9,417 bases of DNA from Saprospirales bacterium (GCA_003559985.1 PWJP01000281.1:1-9417); one strand, 5' to 3'; positions 1 through 6,563 are shown, counted from the stretch's first letter. A program made the numbers and translations. Notes: generated by a model not told the origin, from the letters alone.

Positions 1-66
1 TCCATCCAAAACCAACGCAACCAGATAGAGGAGACCAAGAAAAAACTTAGGGAACTCGAGCAATAA
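1..66 (+). CDS. C-terminal end of an unidentified coiled-coil protein (partial)
   Basis: An open frame enters from the left edge in frame 1 and ends at TAA (64-66), giving 21 residues that finish in LRELEQ. The peptide is highly charged (Gln, Glu, Lys, Arg). Its hydrophobic residues I2, I9 and L16 are seven apart, with L19 three further on, which is the heptad pattern of a coiled coil. Nothing else of the gene is visible, so no function can be named. It is followed by two hairpins (106-126 and 141-169), the second with a T-run, as expected for a gene end. It could be a chance open frame, but the composition and the downstream terminator-like structure favour a real gene end. Confidence 0.6.
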   Translation, partial: SIQNQRNQIEETKKKLRELEQ

Positions 67-105
67 ACAGCGCAAGTACATTACTGCTGATTATTTAGCT
101 AATTG

Positions 106-126
106 AGATATGCCCTTTGCATATCT
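106..126. repeat. 8-bp perfect inverted repeat (hairpin) after the partial gene
   Basis: AGATATGC (106-113) and GCATATCT (119-126) are perfect reverse complements around a 5-base spacer CCTTT. The repeat lies 40 bases after the stop at 66. It has no T-run on either side, so it is not a textbook terminator. It may be an mRNA 3'-end stabilising hairpin or a protein-binding dyad. Confidence 0.5.
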
Positions 127-140
127 GGCTATGCCTGTTA

Positions 141-169
141 CAATTGGGTAGCACAATTGCGCTTTTTTT
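141..169 (+). terminator. Weak intrinsic terminator candidate for the gene ending at 66
   Basis: CAATTG (141-146) can pair with CAATTG (154-159) around a 7-base loop. It is followed by CGC and seven T (163-169). The stem is short and AT-rich, so termination would be weak unless the hairpin at 106-126 helps. I call it mainly because a T-run directly after a hairpin, about 75 bases past a stop codon, is where a terminator is expected. Confidence 0.35.
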
Positions 170-218
170 CTCTCACTATGGCTCCCGGATGCTTTCCTAA
201 AACACATCCAATTGTCAT

Positions 219-233
219 TTTCATGTCATGAAA
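219..233. promoter_or_regulatory. Perfect 7-1-7 palindrome, possible operator (distal)
   Basis: TTTCATG (219-225), T (226), CATGAAA (227-233) form a perfect 15-base palindrome with a single central base. It lies 89 bases before the lipoprotein start at 322. As RNA it could fold with a 3-base loop, but no T-run follows on the plus strand, so a DNA-binding site is the better reading. Its centre is 65 bases from that of the second 7-1-7 palindrome (284-298), but the arm sequences differ, so the two are not obviously sites for the same protein. Confidence 0.35.
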
Positions 234-283
234 GCAAAAAAACGGTTGGAACTACCATCTTTTTCAGAATCTTTTCGTTCTTT

Positions 284-298
284 TGCAACAGTGTTGCA
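284..298. promoter_or_regulatory. Perfect 7-1-7 palindrome, FUR-family-like operator candidate
   Basis: TGCAACA (284-290), G (291), TGTTGCA (292-298) form a perfect 15-base palindrome ending 23 bases before the ATG at 322. Binding boxes of FUR-family metalloregulators (Fur, Zur, PerR) are typically 7-1-7 inverted repeats, and TGTT...AACA-type half-sites are familiar from Zur boxes. A site this close to the start codon would overlap the transcription start or initial transcript, as expected for repression. A degenerate -7-like element (TTCTTTTG, 278-285) touches its left arm. The downstream gene is rich in metal-ligand residues, which supports a metal regulator. The identity of the regulator is inference. 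Confidence 0.45.
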
Positions 299-321
299 TC
301 AAACAACTAAAACTCATACCC

Positions 322-744
322 ATGAAAAAGATATTGTTGCCCGTATTACTGCTCGCCGGATTTTCTTTGCTGTTCACTGCATGTGACAGCGACGATGACA
401 ACGGACCCGAACCTGGCAATGAGATCGAAATAACGATAGTATCTCCCCTGGATGGTGAAGTCATTCCTATGGCAGAAGCCGAAGAAATTGATATATACGT
501 GATGATAGAGGCCACGGATGAAAACCACGACATTGATATTGAGGTATATCTGGAGGACGAGCCCGGCGACAAAATTGCGGACTGGCATCTACACCGCCAT
601 GTCGCATTGGTGGAATTCAATGAACCCCTGGACTTGAGTACTTTTGAGGCCGGCACAGAATTCCGAATTGAAGTGAAGGCTTGTATCGATCACGATTGTG
701 ATGAATATGAGCATGCGCATAGTCACTTCTCCCTTGGAGAGTGA
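322..744 (+). CDS. Histidine/aspartate-rich lipoprotein, probably metal-binding and surface-exposed
   Basis: A 140-residue secreted lipoprotein. Residues 1-20 are a classical signal peptide (MKK, then a Leu-rich core) ending in the lipobox FTAC with C21 as the lipidated cysteine. The next residues, DSDDDNG, are strongly acidic and resemble the lipoprotein export signal that sends Bacteroidota lipoproteins to the cell surface. The mature part is very acidic and ends in a cluster of metal ligands: HLHRH (H89, H91, H93), C121/H124/C126, and HAHSH (H131, H133, H135), plus H69. This suggests zinc or another transition metal. It may belong to a small Bacteroidota family such as DUF4625, but I cannot confirm this. 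I chose the ATG at 322 because it begins the signal peptide; an in-frame TTG at 283 lies inside the palindrome 284-298 and would spoil the signal peptide. It is followed by a clear terminator at 780-814 and appears monocistronic. Confidence 0.85.
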   Translation: MKKILLPVLLLAGFSLLFTACDSDDDNGPEPGNEIEITIVSPLDGEVIPMAEAEEIDIYVMIEATDENHDIDIEVYLEDEPGDKIADWHLHRHVALVEFNEPLDLSTFEAGTEFRIEVKACIDHDCDEYEHAHSHFSLGE

Positions 745-779
745 TTAGATTAAACGTACAAATAATTTCCACACATTTT

Positions 780-814
780 AGCGAGGTGTCCATTTCCGGC
801 ATCTCGCTTTTTTT
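780..814 (+). terminator. Intrinsic terminator of the small lipoprotein gene
   Basis: AGCGAGGTG (780-788) pairs with CATCTCGCT (800-808) with one G-U wobble across an 11-base loop, and seven T (808-814) follow. It lies 35 bases after the lipoprotein stop. The T-run also contains the complement of the priA stop codon (813-815), so the two convergent genes share this boundary. In the priA direction the hairpin is followed by TAAAATGTG rather than a U-tract, so it is mainly a plus-strand terminator. Confidence 0.8.
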
Positions 815-3254
815 ATACCGGATCCACATCCAGTTTATATTTCAATGACTTAAACGGGTCCTTGGTTCGAACGTGGTCAAGGAGTGCAATGGTAAACACC
901 TTAGTGGCGGTGAGCAATTCTGCATCTTTTTCGACCTTGAACATAAACTCCAGCAGGTAATGAGACCGAATCCTGGGAATCATGGGTTCTGCAGGACCGA
1001 GGACGCGATTGCCAAATTTTTGTTCCAGCTTCTCTTTAATTATCCGTGCAGCTTTCCACACTACTTGCAGGTCCTTGTGTCTTATCTCCAGTTTGATGTT
1101 TCTGTAAAAAGGAGGATAGCGGTACTTTCCCCGGTCGCGCAATTCTCTGTAAAAAAAGTTTTTGAAATCAGCATTGAGGACATCTTGCAAAATGGGGTGC
1201 TCCGGGTTTCCGGTTTGAATGAGCACCTTACCGGGAGAGTTGCTTCTTCCCGCCCTTCCACTGACCTGGGTCAACATCTGAAAGCCCCTTTCCGAAGCCC
1301 TGAAGTCAGGGAAGTTGAACAATTGGTCTGCATTCAGGACACCTACCAGACCGACATTTTCAAAGTCCAGTCCCTTGGTCACCATCTGTGTGCCGACGAG
1401 CACATCGATCACACCGGTTTCAAAGTCGTACAGCAATTTGTGCAGTGCTTTTTTTGACCGGGTGGTATCCTGGTCCATGCGGGCCATTTTGAGGTCTGGC
1501 ATTAGCAGGCTTAGCTCATCCTCCACTTTTTCGGTTCCAAATCCAATGGCCTCAAGCCGGGTGGAGCCACAGGCGGGGCATTCGGACGGCACATTTGCTG
1601 TGTGGCTGCAATAGTGGCACTTCATTTCATTCATCCGCATGTGCAGCGTCATGGAGACATCGCACTGATGGCACTCCTGTATCCAGGAGCATTGCGCACA
1701 TTGAATGCTGGGCGAATAGCCTCGTCGATTTTGAAAAAGTATCACCTTTTTTTGATCCTCCACACAGGATTTAATCTCATCCAGCAGTTCATTAGAAAAG
1801 GGACCCTTCATCCGTTTTCCCAGTCGCGCTTTTTTGATGTTGACAAGTTGCGTCTCAGGCAGGACGGCTTCTCCGTAGCGGTTTTCCAAAAGGCAGTAGC
1901 CGTATTTTTTCTTGCGCACATTGAAAAAACTCTCCAGCGAAGGGGTGGCGGTGCCGAGCAACAACTTTGCACCGGTGATTCGCGCCAGGTAAATGGCAGC
2001 ATCACGACCGTGGTAGCGTGGGGCGGGGTTTTGTTGTTTGTAGGAGGGATCGTGCTCCTCATCCACTACAATGAGTTTGAGATTGGTGCAGGGTAAAAAG
2101 ACGGAAGACCTCGCGCCGATAATCAGCCCCTGGTCATCCATCGCCGCCTTCCACACCTCCACTTTTTTTTGCACATTTTCCCTTGAGTGAAAGACATGAA
2201 CCGGATGATCGAGAGAGGCCTCAATGCGCTTAATAATCTGCTGAGTCAGACCAATTTCCGGCAGCAAATAGAGGACCTGTCCTCCCTTATCCAACACCTC
2301 TTTTATCAATTCGATGTACAGAACGGTTTTTCCACTTCCAGTCACACCGTGCAGCAGAGCAACATCCTTATCCCTCCAGCTCTCTTTAATTTGCCGGATG
2401 GCCTGAGTTTGTTCTTCGGAGAGTTTTGGGGCCTTTTTAAAGGATTTATTTTCCTCAGACAGCCTGCTGACCTGCATTTTTTGGGACTCAATAATGCCTT
2501 TTTTCTCCAGGGCATCAAGGGCATGCCGCTTAATTTCGGGGTTTTTCTTCAGCCTGGAAATGGGAACGGGTTCGTCCTTTTTTTGAAAAAGCGTGAGCAG
2601 CACAACAGTCTGTGGATTGGAGTTTTTGGCAGCATCCAGGGCCTTACCGGGATCTTTCAGGTACTTTGGCACGATGGAATAATGCCGCATGGAAACGGGC
2701 TTAAATTTCTCCTTCAGCTCTTCTTTCAGCTCCACCACACCGTTGTAAATCAACTCCTCGAGAAACTTTCCGATATTTTTGCGTCCTGCAATGGCCCGCG
2801 CCTCATCCAGGTCAATCTCACTGTGGTCTGTCAGTGCCTCTCTAATCAACCAGGCTTCGTCGGACAGGTGATCGTGCTCCTCGTCCCATGCAAATCCCCT
2901 GACTAGTATAGATTGGCTGTGAAGTTTCATGGGGCCGGGTAGAGCGGCGGACATAACCTCGCCCGTACTGCATCCGTAATAATCCGCCATCCATTTCCAA
3001 AACCGGAGGTGCAACTCCCCTACTATGGGTCTGTCATCGAGGACATCCAGTATGGGTTTAATTTTGTAGTCTGTGGGTGGTTCCTCTGTGAAACTCTCCA
3101 CAAGGCCGGAGTATATCTTCGAGCGTCCGAAACGGACCTCTACCCTGCAACCGATTTTGACGAGCGGCCTCAATTCATCGGGCACAAAATAGGTGAAGGT
3201 TCCCTTTAGTGGAAGCGGGAGCAACACCTGAATATACTGTACCTCTTGAGCCAT
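813..3254 (-). CDS. priA: Primosomal protein N' (replication restart helicase PriA)
   Basis: PriA, the superfamily 2 3'-to-5' DNA helicase that recognises stalled forks and reloads the replisome. The 813 residues show the expected order: an N-terminal 3'-DNA-binding domain (about 5-105, with LLPLPLKGTFTYFVP and VEVRFG), a winged-helix region (about 110-270), and the helicase core. The core has Walker A GVTGSGKT (303-310), DEEH (398-401), motif III GTATPS (434-439), TKGLDF (626-631) and motif VI QVSGRAGR (663-670). Between the helicase lobes are the eight zinc-binding cysteines of the family: C519, C522, C528, C531, C546, C549, C559 and C562. The C-terminal domain includes RYPPF (712-716). It is longer than E. 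coli PriA (about 730 residues), as is usual in Bacteroidota. All key residues are present, so it should be active. It converges on the small lipoprotein, its stop lying in that gene's terminator. The ATG at 3254 starts directly before the conserved N-terminal strand. Confidence 0.97.
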   Translation of the reverse strand: MAQEVQYIQVLLPLPLKGTFTYFVPDELRPLVKIGCRVEVRFGRSKIYSGLVESFTEEPPTDYKIKPILDVLDDRPIVGELHLRFWKWMADYYGCSTGEVMSAALPGPMKLHSQSILVRGFAWDEEHDHLSDEAWLIREALTDHSEIDLDEARAIAGRKNIGKFLEELIYNGVVELKEELKEKFKPVSMRHYSIVPKYLKDPGKALDAAKNSNPQTVVLLTLFQKKDEPVPISRLKKNPEIKRHALDALEKKGIIESQKMQVSRLSEENKSFKKAPKLSEEQTQAIRQIKESWRDKDVALLHGVTGSGKTVLYIELIKEVLDKGGQVLYLLPEIGLTQQIIKRIEASLDHPVHVFHSRENVQKKVEVWKAAMDDQGLIIGARSSVFLPCTNLKLIVVDEEHDPSYKQQNPAPRYHGRDAAIYLARITGAKLLLGTATPSLESFFNVRKKKYGYCLLENRYGEAVLPETQLVNIKKARLGKRMKGPFSNELLDEIKSCVEDQKKVILFQNRRGYSPSIQCAQCSWIQECHQCDVSMTLHMRMNEMKCHYCSHTANVPSECPACGSTRLEAIGFGTEKVEDELSLLMPDLKMARMDQDTTRSKKALHKLLYDFETGVIDVLVGTQMVTKGLDFENVGLVGVLNADQLFNFPDFRASERGFQMLTQVSGRAGRSNSPGKVLIQTGNPEHPILQDVLNADFKNFFYRELRDRGKYRYPPFYRNIKLEIRHKDLQVVWKAARIIKEKLEQKFGNRVLGPAEPMIPRIRSHYLLEFMFKVEKDAELLTATKVFTIALLDHVRTKDPFKSLKYKLDVDPV

Positions 3255-3330
3255 TGCTGTGGGTTTTCTATTGGAATTTTGACCAAATTACTGGGATAGA
3301 AACTGGTCCGCTTTACTGCATTAACTCCGG

Positions 3331-3338
3331 CAAATATG
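3331..3338 (-). promoter_or_regulatory. priA: Weak -7-like element ahead of priA, in the priA/deacetylase spacer
   Basis: Reading the minus strand, CATATTTG differs by one base from the Bacteroidota -7 consensus TAnnTTTG and would give a leader of roughly 65-70 bases. A TTGG lies upstream at a slightly long spacing. The 209-base spacer (3255-3463) holds nothing else I can support: no terminator for the deacetylase gene is evident, so read-through into priA is possible. A 48-codon open frame in the spacer (ATG at 3459) has no recognisable feature. Confidence 0.25.
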
Positions 3339-3463
3339 CGGGAAATTGGTCGATTAGAGGGCCAATATAATGTATTTTAGCCAATGAATTGCTATATAAT
3401 GCCTTTGATGCCTGGTTTGTCATAGCTCTGGGATATTCGCCCTGTAGAATGGCTGACATCTCA

Positions 3464-4366
3464 CTAAAAAAACAACTCCGTCGCCACCCGGTAAGTATTG
3501 GCATGTGCATCGATCAGGTCGCTCAACTTGTGCGGATATCCGCCTCCCATACTGACTACTAACGGGACCCCATTTTTCCTACAGGTCTCCAACACAAATC
3601 TATCGCGCTCCATCACCCCATTCTTACCGACCTTCAGTCTGCCGAGTTTATCAGTCTCCAATATATCCACCCCTGCCTGGTAGAACACCAAATCCGGTTC
3701 CACTTCGTCCATGAGTTTAGGAAGGGTTTCTTTTAAAATCCTGAGATAATCCTGATCCTCCAGGCCATCCGGAAGGGGAATATCAAGGTCCGACTGCTCT
3801 TTTTTGAGGGGGTAATTTTTGGCTCCGTGCATACTGAAGGTAAACACACGGTCTTCATTTTGAAAAATAAAGGCATTGCCGTTCCCCTGGTGCACATCCA
3901 GATCGACAATTAATATCTTGCTCAACATCTTCTTCTGCAGTGCAATGTTGGATGCAAGCGCAAAATCATTGAAGACACAAAAGCCCTCTCCACGGTCGGG
4001 ATAAGCGTGATGAGTTCCACCGGCAATGTTCATGGAAATGCCGTATTCCAGGGCGTAATCGATGCATTTGAGTGTGCCTCCGGCTATGTACCTTCCCCGT
4101 TCCACCAGTTTTCTCGTCACCGGAAATCCTATCCTACGCTGTTCTTTACGACTGAGTTTCCCATTCAAAAGACTGTCGTAATAACCGGTCTTGTGCGTCA
4201 GTAAAATTTCGTCCCTGTTGAGTGCGGGCGGGTGGAAAAAGTTTCCGGAATCTACGGTACCCTCGTACATCAGTTGCTCAGGGAGCAATTCGTATTTCTC
4301 CATTGGGAAGCGGTGGCCTTCGGGCAAATCGTATTTGTAAACGGGTGACCAGGCGATTTTCAACAT
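3464..4366 (-). CDS. Histone deacetylase-family (arginase/deacetylase fold) zinc hydrolase
   Basis: A 300-residue member of the zinc-dependent deacetylase superfamily that includes class I/II/IV HDACs, acetoin-utilisation AcuC and acetylpolyamine amidohydrolases. Visible family features: the catalytic pair H119-H120 in GGTHHAYPDRGEGFCVFND; metal ligands D157 and H159 in VDLDVHQGNG; the third ligand D234 in YQAGVDILETD; and the catalytic-loop tyrosine Y277 in SMGGGYP. All active-site residues are present and the length is normal for a bacterial single-domain enzyme. It has no signal peptide, so it acts in the cytoplasm. The pattern looks like the short bacterial class IV-like group, whose substrates (acyl-lysine on proteins, or small acylated amines) are not settled. 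It follows the dnaK terminator with a 68-base gap and so probably has its own promoter. The ATG at 4366 precedes the conserved first strand (LKIAWSPVY). Confidence 0.92.
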   Translation of the reverse strand: MLKIAWSPVYKYDLPEGHRFPMEKYELLPEQLMYEGTVDSGNFFHPPALNRDEILLTHKTGYYDSLLNGKLSRKEQRRIGFPVTRKLVERGRYIAGGTLKCIDYALEYGISMNIAGGTHHAYPDRGEGFCVFNDFALASNIALQKKMLSKILIVDLDVHQGNGNAFIFQNEDRVFTFSMHGAKNYPLKKEQSDLDIPLPDGLEDQDYLRILKETLPKLMDEVEPDLVFYQAGVDILETDKLGRLKVGKNGVMERDRFVLETCRKNGVPLVVSMGGGYPHKLSDLIDAHANTYRVATELFF

Positions 4367-4395
4367 ATGAGAAAAACGAAGGTGATCTGTTATTT

Positions 4396-4416
4396 GTTTA
4401 GCGCCTCAGCCTAAAC
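4396..4416. promoter_or_regulatory. Inverted repeat ahead of the deacetylase gene, possible operator
   Basis: GTTTAG (4396-4401) and CTAAAC (4411-4416) are perfect 6-base inverted repeats 9 bases apart, centred about 40 bases upstream of the deacetylase ATG. They lie in the short gap after the dnaK terminator, where this gene's promoter must be if it is transcribed separately. No clear TAnnTTTG element is visible there. Arms this short can occur by chance. Confidence 0.25.
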
Positions 4417-4434
4417 CGCTGAATTCATTCGGGC

Positions 4435-4463
4435 AAAAAAAAGGGAACCCGAAGGCTCCCTTT
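4435..4463 (-). terminator. dnaK: Strong intrinsic terminator of dnaK with UUCG tetraloop
   Basis: Read on the minus strand, AAAGGGAGCC, a TTCG loop, and GGTTCCCTTT form a 10-bp stem containing one G-U wobble, closed by the exceptionally stable C(UUCG)G tetraloop. The tail reads into eight consecutive T (complement of A at 4435-4442). It sits 31 bases after the dnaK stop codon and should end the dnaK transcript before the deacetylase gene. Confidence 0.9.
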
Positions 4464-4493
4464 ATAGTCTAAAAAACAAGCTTAGCTTATCGA

Positions 4494-6437
4494 TTACTTA
4501 TTGTCTTTGTTGTCATCCACTTCTTCGTATTCCGCATCGGTCACATCATCGCCACCGGTGGAATCGTCATCTGTGGATTCACCTCCTGCCGGACCGGCGC
4601 CATTGCCTGCGGGATCCTGTCCTTGCTGCTGTTGCTGAGCGGCCTGGTAAATATCCTGACTTGCAGCAGACCACGCCTGATTCAGTTTTTCCATGGCCGG
4701 ATCGAGCTTCTCGAGGTCCTGCGCTTTGTGAGCTTCTTTCACTTCCGCTACAGCTGCTTCAATGGCACTCTTCTTGTCGGCGGGAATTTTATCGCCGTAC
4801 TCCTTGAGTTGCTTCTCAGTCTGGAATACCAATGTATCCGCTGAATTGAGCTTTTCGATGCGCTCTTTGGCCTTTTTATCGGACTCTGCATTGGCTTTTG
4901 CCTCGCTCTTCATCTTTTCAATCTCGTCCTTGCTCAAGCCTGTAGAAGCCTCGATGCGAATATTCTGCTCTTTACCGGTGCCTTTGTCTTTCGCACTCAC
5001 ATTCAAAATACCGTTTGCATCGATGTCAAAGGTCACTTCAATCTGAGGCGTTCCTCTCGGTGCCGGTGGTATCCCATCCAGGATAAAACGACCTACGGAT
5101 CTATTGTCCTGAGCCATTGGACGTTCACCCTGCAAGACGTGGATTTCCACACTGGCCTGATTGTCAGCTGCAGTTGAGTACAATTTAGATTTTTTGGCCG
5201 GAATGGTAGAGTTGGCCTCGATGATCACATCATAGACACCACCCATGGTCTCAATACCGAGGGAGAGTGGGGAGACATCGAGCAGAAGTACGTCCTGTAC
5301 ATCGCCACTCAATACACCACCCTGGATAGCTGCACCGATAGCGACCACCTCATCCGGGTTAACGGTTTTATTGGCTTTTTTACCAAAAAACTCCTCCACA
5401 GCAGATTGAATGCGCGGAATTCGGGTAGATCCACCCACCAAAATCACCTCGTCAATATCGCTTTTTGACAAGCCGGCATCCTTGAGGGCAATCTCACATG
5501 GCTTTAGGGTACGCTCAACAAGGTGGTCGGCCAGTTGCTCAAACTTAGAGCGGGTAATCTTGAGAACGAGGTGTTTGGGTACTCCATCCACAGCAGTGAT
5601 ATAGGGAAGATTTACTTCCGTTTCGGTGGATGCGGACAACTCAATTTTCGCTTTTTCGGCAGCATCTTTCAAACGCTGCAGAGCCATAGGGTCCTTGGTC
5701 AGGTCGATGTTCTCCTGCTCTTTGAATGAGTCAGCCAGGTGATTGATCAATACCCGGTCGAAGTCGTCACCACCGAGGTGGGTGTCACCATTGGTAGATT
5801 TTACTTCAAAAACGCCATCTCCAAGTTCGAGAATAGAGATATCGAAAGTACCACCACCGAGGTCGTAAACTGCCACGGTTTGGTCTTCTCCTTTTTTATC
5901 CATTCCATACGCCAAAGCAGCGGCGGTTGGCTCATTGATTATCCGCTTTACGGTCAATCCGGCAATTTCACCTGCCTCTTTGGTGGCCTGTCTTTGGGAA
6001 TCATTGAAATACGCGGGCACAGTAACAACCGCTTCCGTCACCTCCTGTCCCAAAAAGTCCTCAGCTACCTTCTTCATTTTTTGAAGAACCATGGCGGATA
6101 TTTCCTGGGGTGTGTAAGTGCGATCGTCGATTTGAATGCGTACGGTATCGTTGTCTCCCTTGACAATTTTGTAGGACACATTGTCAATTTCGTCCGACAT
6201 TTCGCCGTAGCGTCCCCCCATAAATCGCTTGATTGAAGCTATGGTTTTAGCGGGATTGGTGATGGCCTGGCGCTTTGCAGGGTCCCCAATTTTTCTGTCT
6301 CCATTGTCCATAAATGCAACTATGGACGGAGTGGTTCTCCTTCCTTCTTCATTTGAAATGACCTGTGGCTCGTTACCTTCCATAACTGCCACACAGGAGT
6401 TGGTCGTTCCAAGATCAATACCAATTATCTTACCCAT
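4494..6437 (-). CDS. dnaK: Molecular chaperone DnaK (Hsp70)
   Basis: The ATP-driven Hsp70 chaperone that works with DnaJ and GrpE in the cytoplasm to fold and rescue proteins. The 647 residues carry all three Hsp70 signatures: IDLGTTNS (7-14), YDLGGGTFDIS (191-201) and VILVGGSTRIPRIQ (331-344). The interdomain linker DVLLLD is at 382-387, the substrate-binding beta domain at about 388-505 (SLGIETMGG, GRFILDGIPPAPRG), and a helical lid at about 505-600. The tail from 601 is disordered, rich in Gln, Gly and Asp, and ends YEEVDDNKDNK, the usual bacterial form of the EEVD-like end. Length is normal. The stretch GGVYDVIIEANSTIPAKKS (399-417) departs from the common GGVMTKLIE form, a mild lineage difference. 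The gene appears monocistronic: it has its own regulatory region (6438-6563) and a strong terminator at 4435-4463. grpE and dnaJ are not in the window. Confidence 0.99.
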   Translation of the reverse strand: MGKIIGIDLGTTNSCVAVMEGNEPQVISNEEGRRTTPSIVAFMDNGDRKIGDPAKRQAITNPAKTIASIKRFMGGRYGEMSDEIDNVSYKIVKGDNDTVRIQIDDRTYTPQEISAMVLQKMKKVAEDFLGQEVTEAVVTVPAYFNDSQRQATKEAGEIAGLTVKRIINEPTAAALAYGMDKKGEDQTVAVYDLGGGTFDISILELGDGVFEVKSTNGDTHLGGDDFDRVLINHLADSFKEQENIDLTKDPMALQRLKDAAEKAKIELSASTETEVNLPYITAVDGVPKHLVLKITRSKFEQLADHLVERTLKPCEIALKDAGLSKSDIDEVILVGGSTRIPRIQSAVEEFFGKKANKTVNPDEVVAIGAAIQGGVLSGDVQDVLLLDVSPLSLGIETMGGVYDVIIEANSTIPAKKSKLYSTAADNQASVEIHVLQGERPMAQDNRSVGRFILDGIPPAPRGTPQIEVTFDIDANGILNVSAKDKGTGKEQNIRIEASTGLSKDEIEKMKSEAKANAESDKKAKERIEKLNSADTLVFQTEKQLKEYGDKIPADKKSAIEAAVAEVKEAHKAQDLEKLDPAMEKLNQAWSAASQDIYQAAQQQQQGQDPAGNGAGPAGGESTDDDSTGGDDVTDAEYEEVDDNKDNK

Positions 6438-6478
6438 AATGATGATTTTTGTCTTTAGAATTAATTTATAACCATTGA

Positions 6479-6494
6479 ATCAACCTTTGTGCCA
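6479..6494 (-). promoter_or_regulatory. dnaK: Sigma-54-like promoter candidate of dnaK
   Basis: On the minus strand TGGCAC-AAAGG-TTGAT has the GG of the -24 element and the G of the -12 element at the spacing of the sigma-54 consensus TGGCACG-N4-TTGCW; only the -12 GC is GA. Initiation about 12 bases downstream would leave a leader of about 30 bases to the ATG at 6437. No TAnnTTTG element or CIRCE operator is visible in this region. The assignment rests on the motif and its position alone. Confidence 0.4.
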
Positions 6495-6546
6495 TGTGGA
6501 AATTCGTGACACTTTGGGGTGTTTAGCAGGATATATGGCAGGAAAA

Positions 6547-6563
6547 ACTGACAATTAGGCAGT
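6547..6563 (-). promoter_or_regulatory. Dyad upstream of dnaK: activator site or weak terminator
   Basis: On the minus strand ACTGCC-TAATT-GTCAGT is an imperfect dyad (5 of 6 positions pair), beginning 3 bases after the stop of the DUF4249 gene and about 55 bases upstream of the sigma-54-like element. TTTTT follows it, so it could be a short terminator for the DUF4249 gene. Equally, its CTG(A/C)C...GTCAG half-sites and placement suit an enhancer site for a sigma-54 activator of dnaK. The stem is short for a terminator. The two roles are not exclusive. Confidence 0.35.

Noticed and set aside
283..321. TTG-initiated 13-residue N-terminal extension of the small lipoprotein
   Set aside because: It would place charged and cysteine residues before a perfect signal peptide that begins at the ATG at 322, and the TTG lies at the edge of the palindrome 284-298.
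67..321. tRNA, small RNA gene or CRISPR repeats in the left spacer
   Set aside because: I see no cloverleaf, CCA end or regularly spaced repeats; the structure present is accounted for by two hairpins and two palindromes. A small RNA cannot be excluded but has no positive support.
2187..2906. 239-codon plus-strand open frame opposite priA
   Set aside because: It lies wholly antisense to the well-conserved PriA coding sequence and has no recognisable domain; it is a shadow of that gene's codon usage. The other plus-strand frames opposite priA are rejected for the same reason.
3313..3510. Minus-strand open frame of 65 codons (or 48 from the ATG at 3459) between the deacetylase gene and priA
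   Set aside because: It overlaps the 3' end of the deacetylase gene in its long form, has no signal peptide, motif or homology I recognise, and no promoter of its own. A real small gene is possible but unsupported.
5739..6236. 165-codon plus-strand open frame opposite dnaK
   Set aside because: Long antisense frames opposite dnaK are a well-known artefact of its codon usage; nothing in the translation looks like a protein family.
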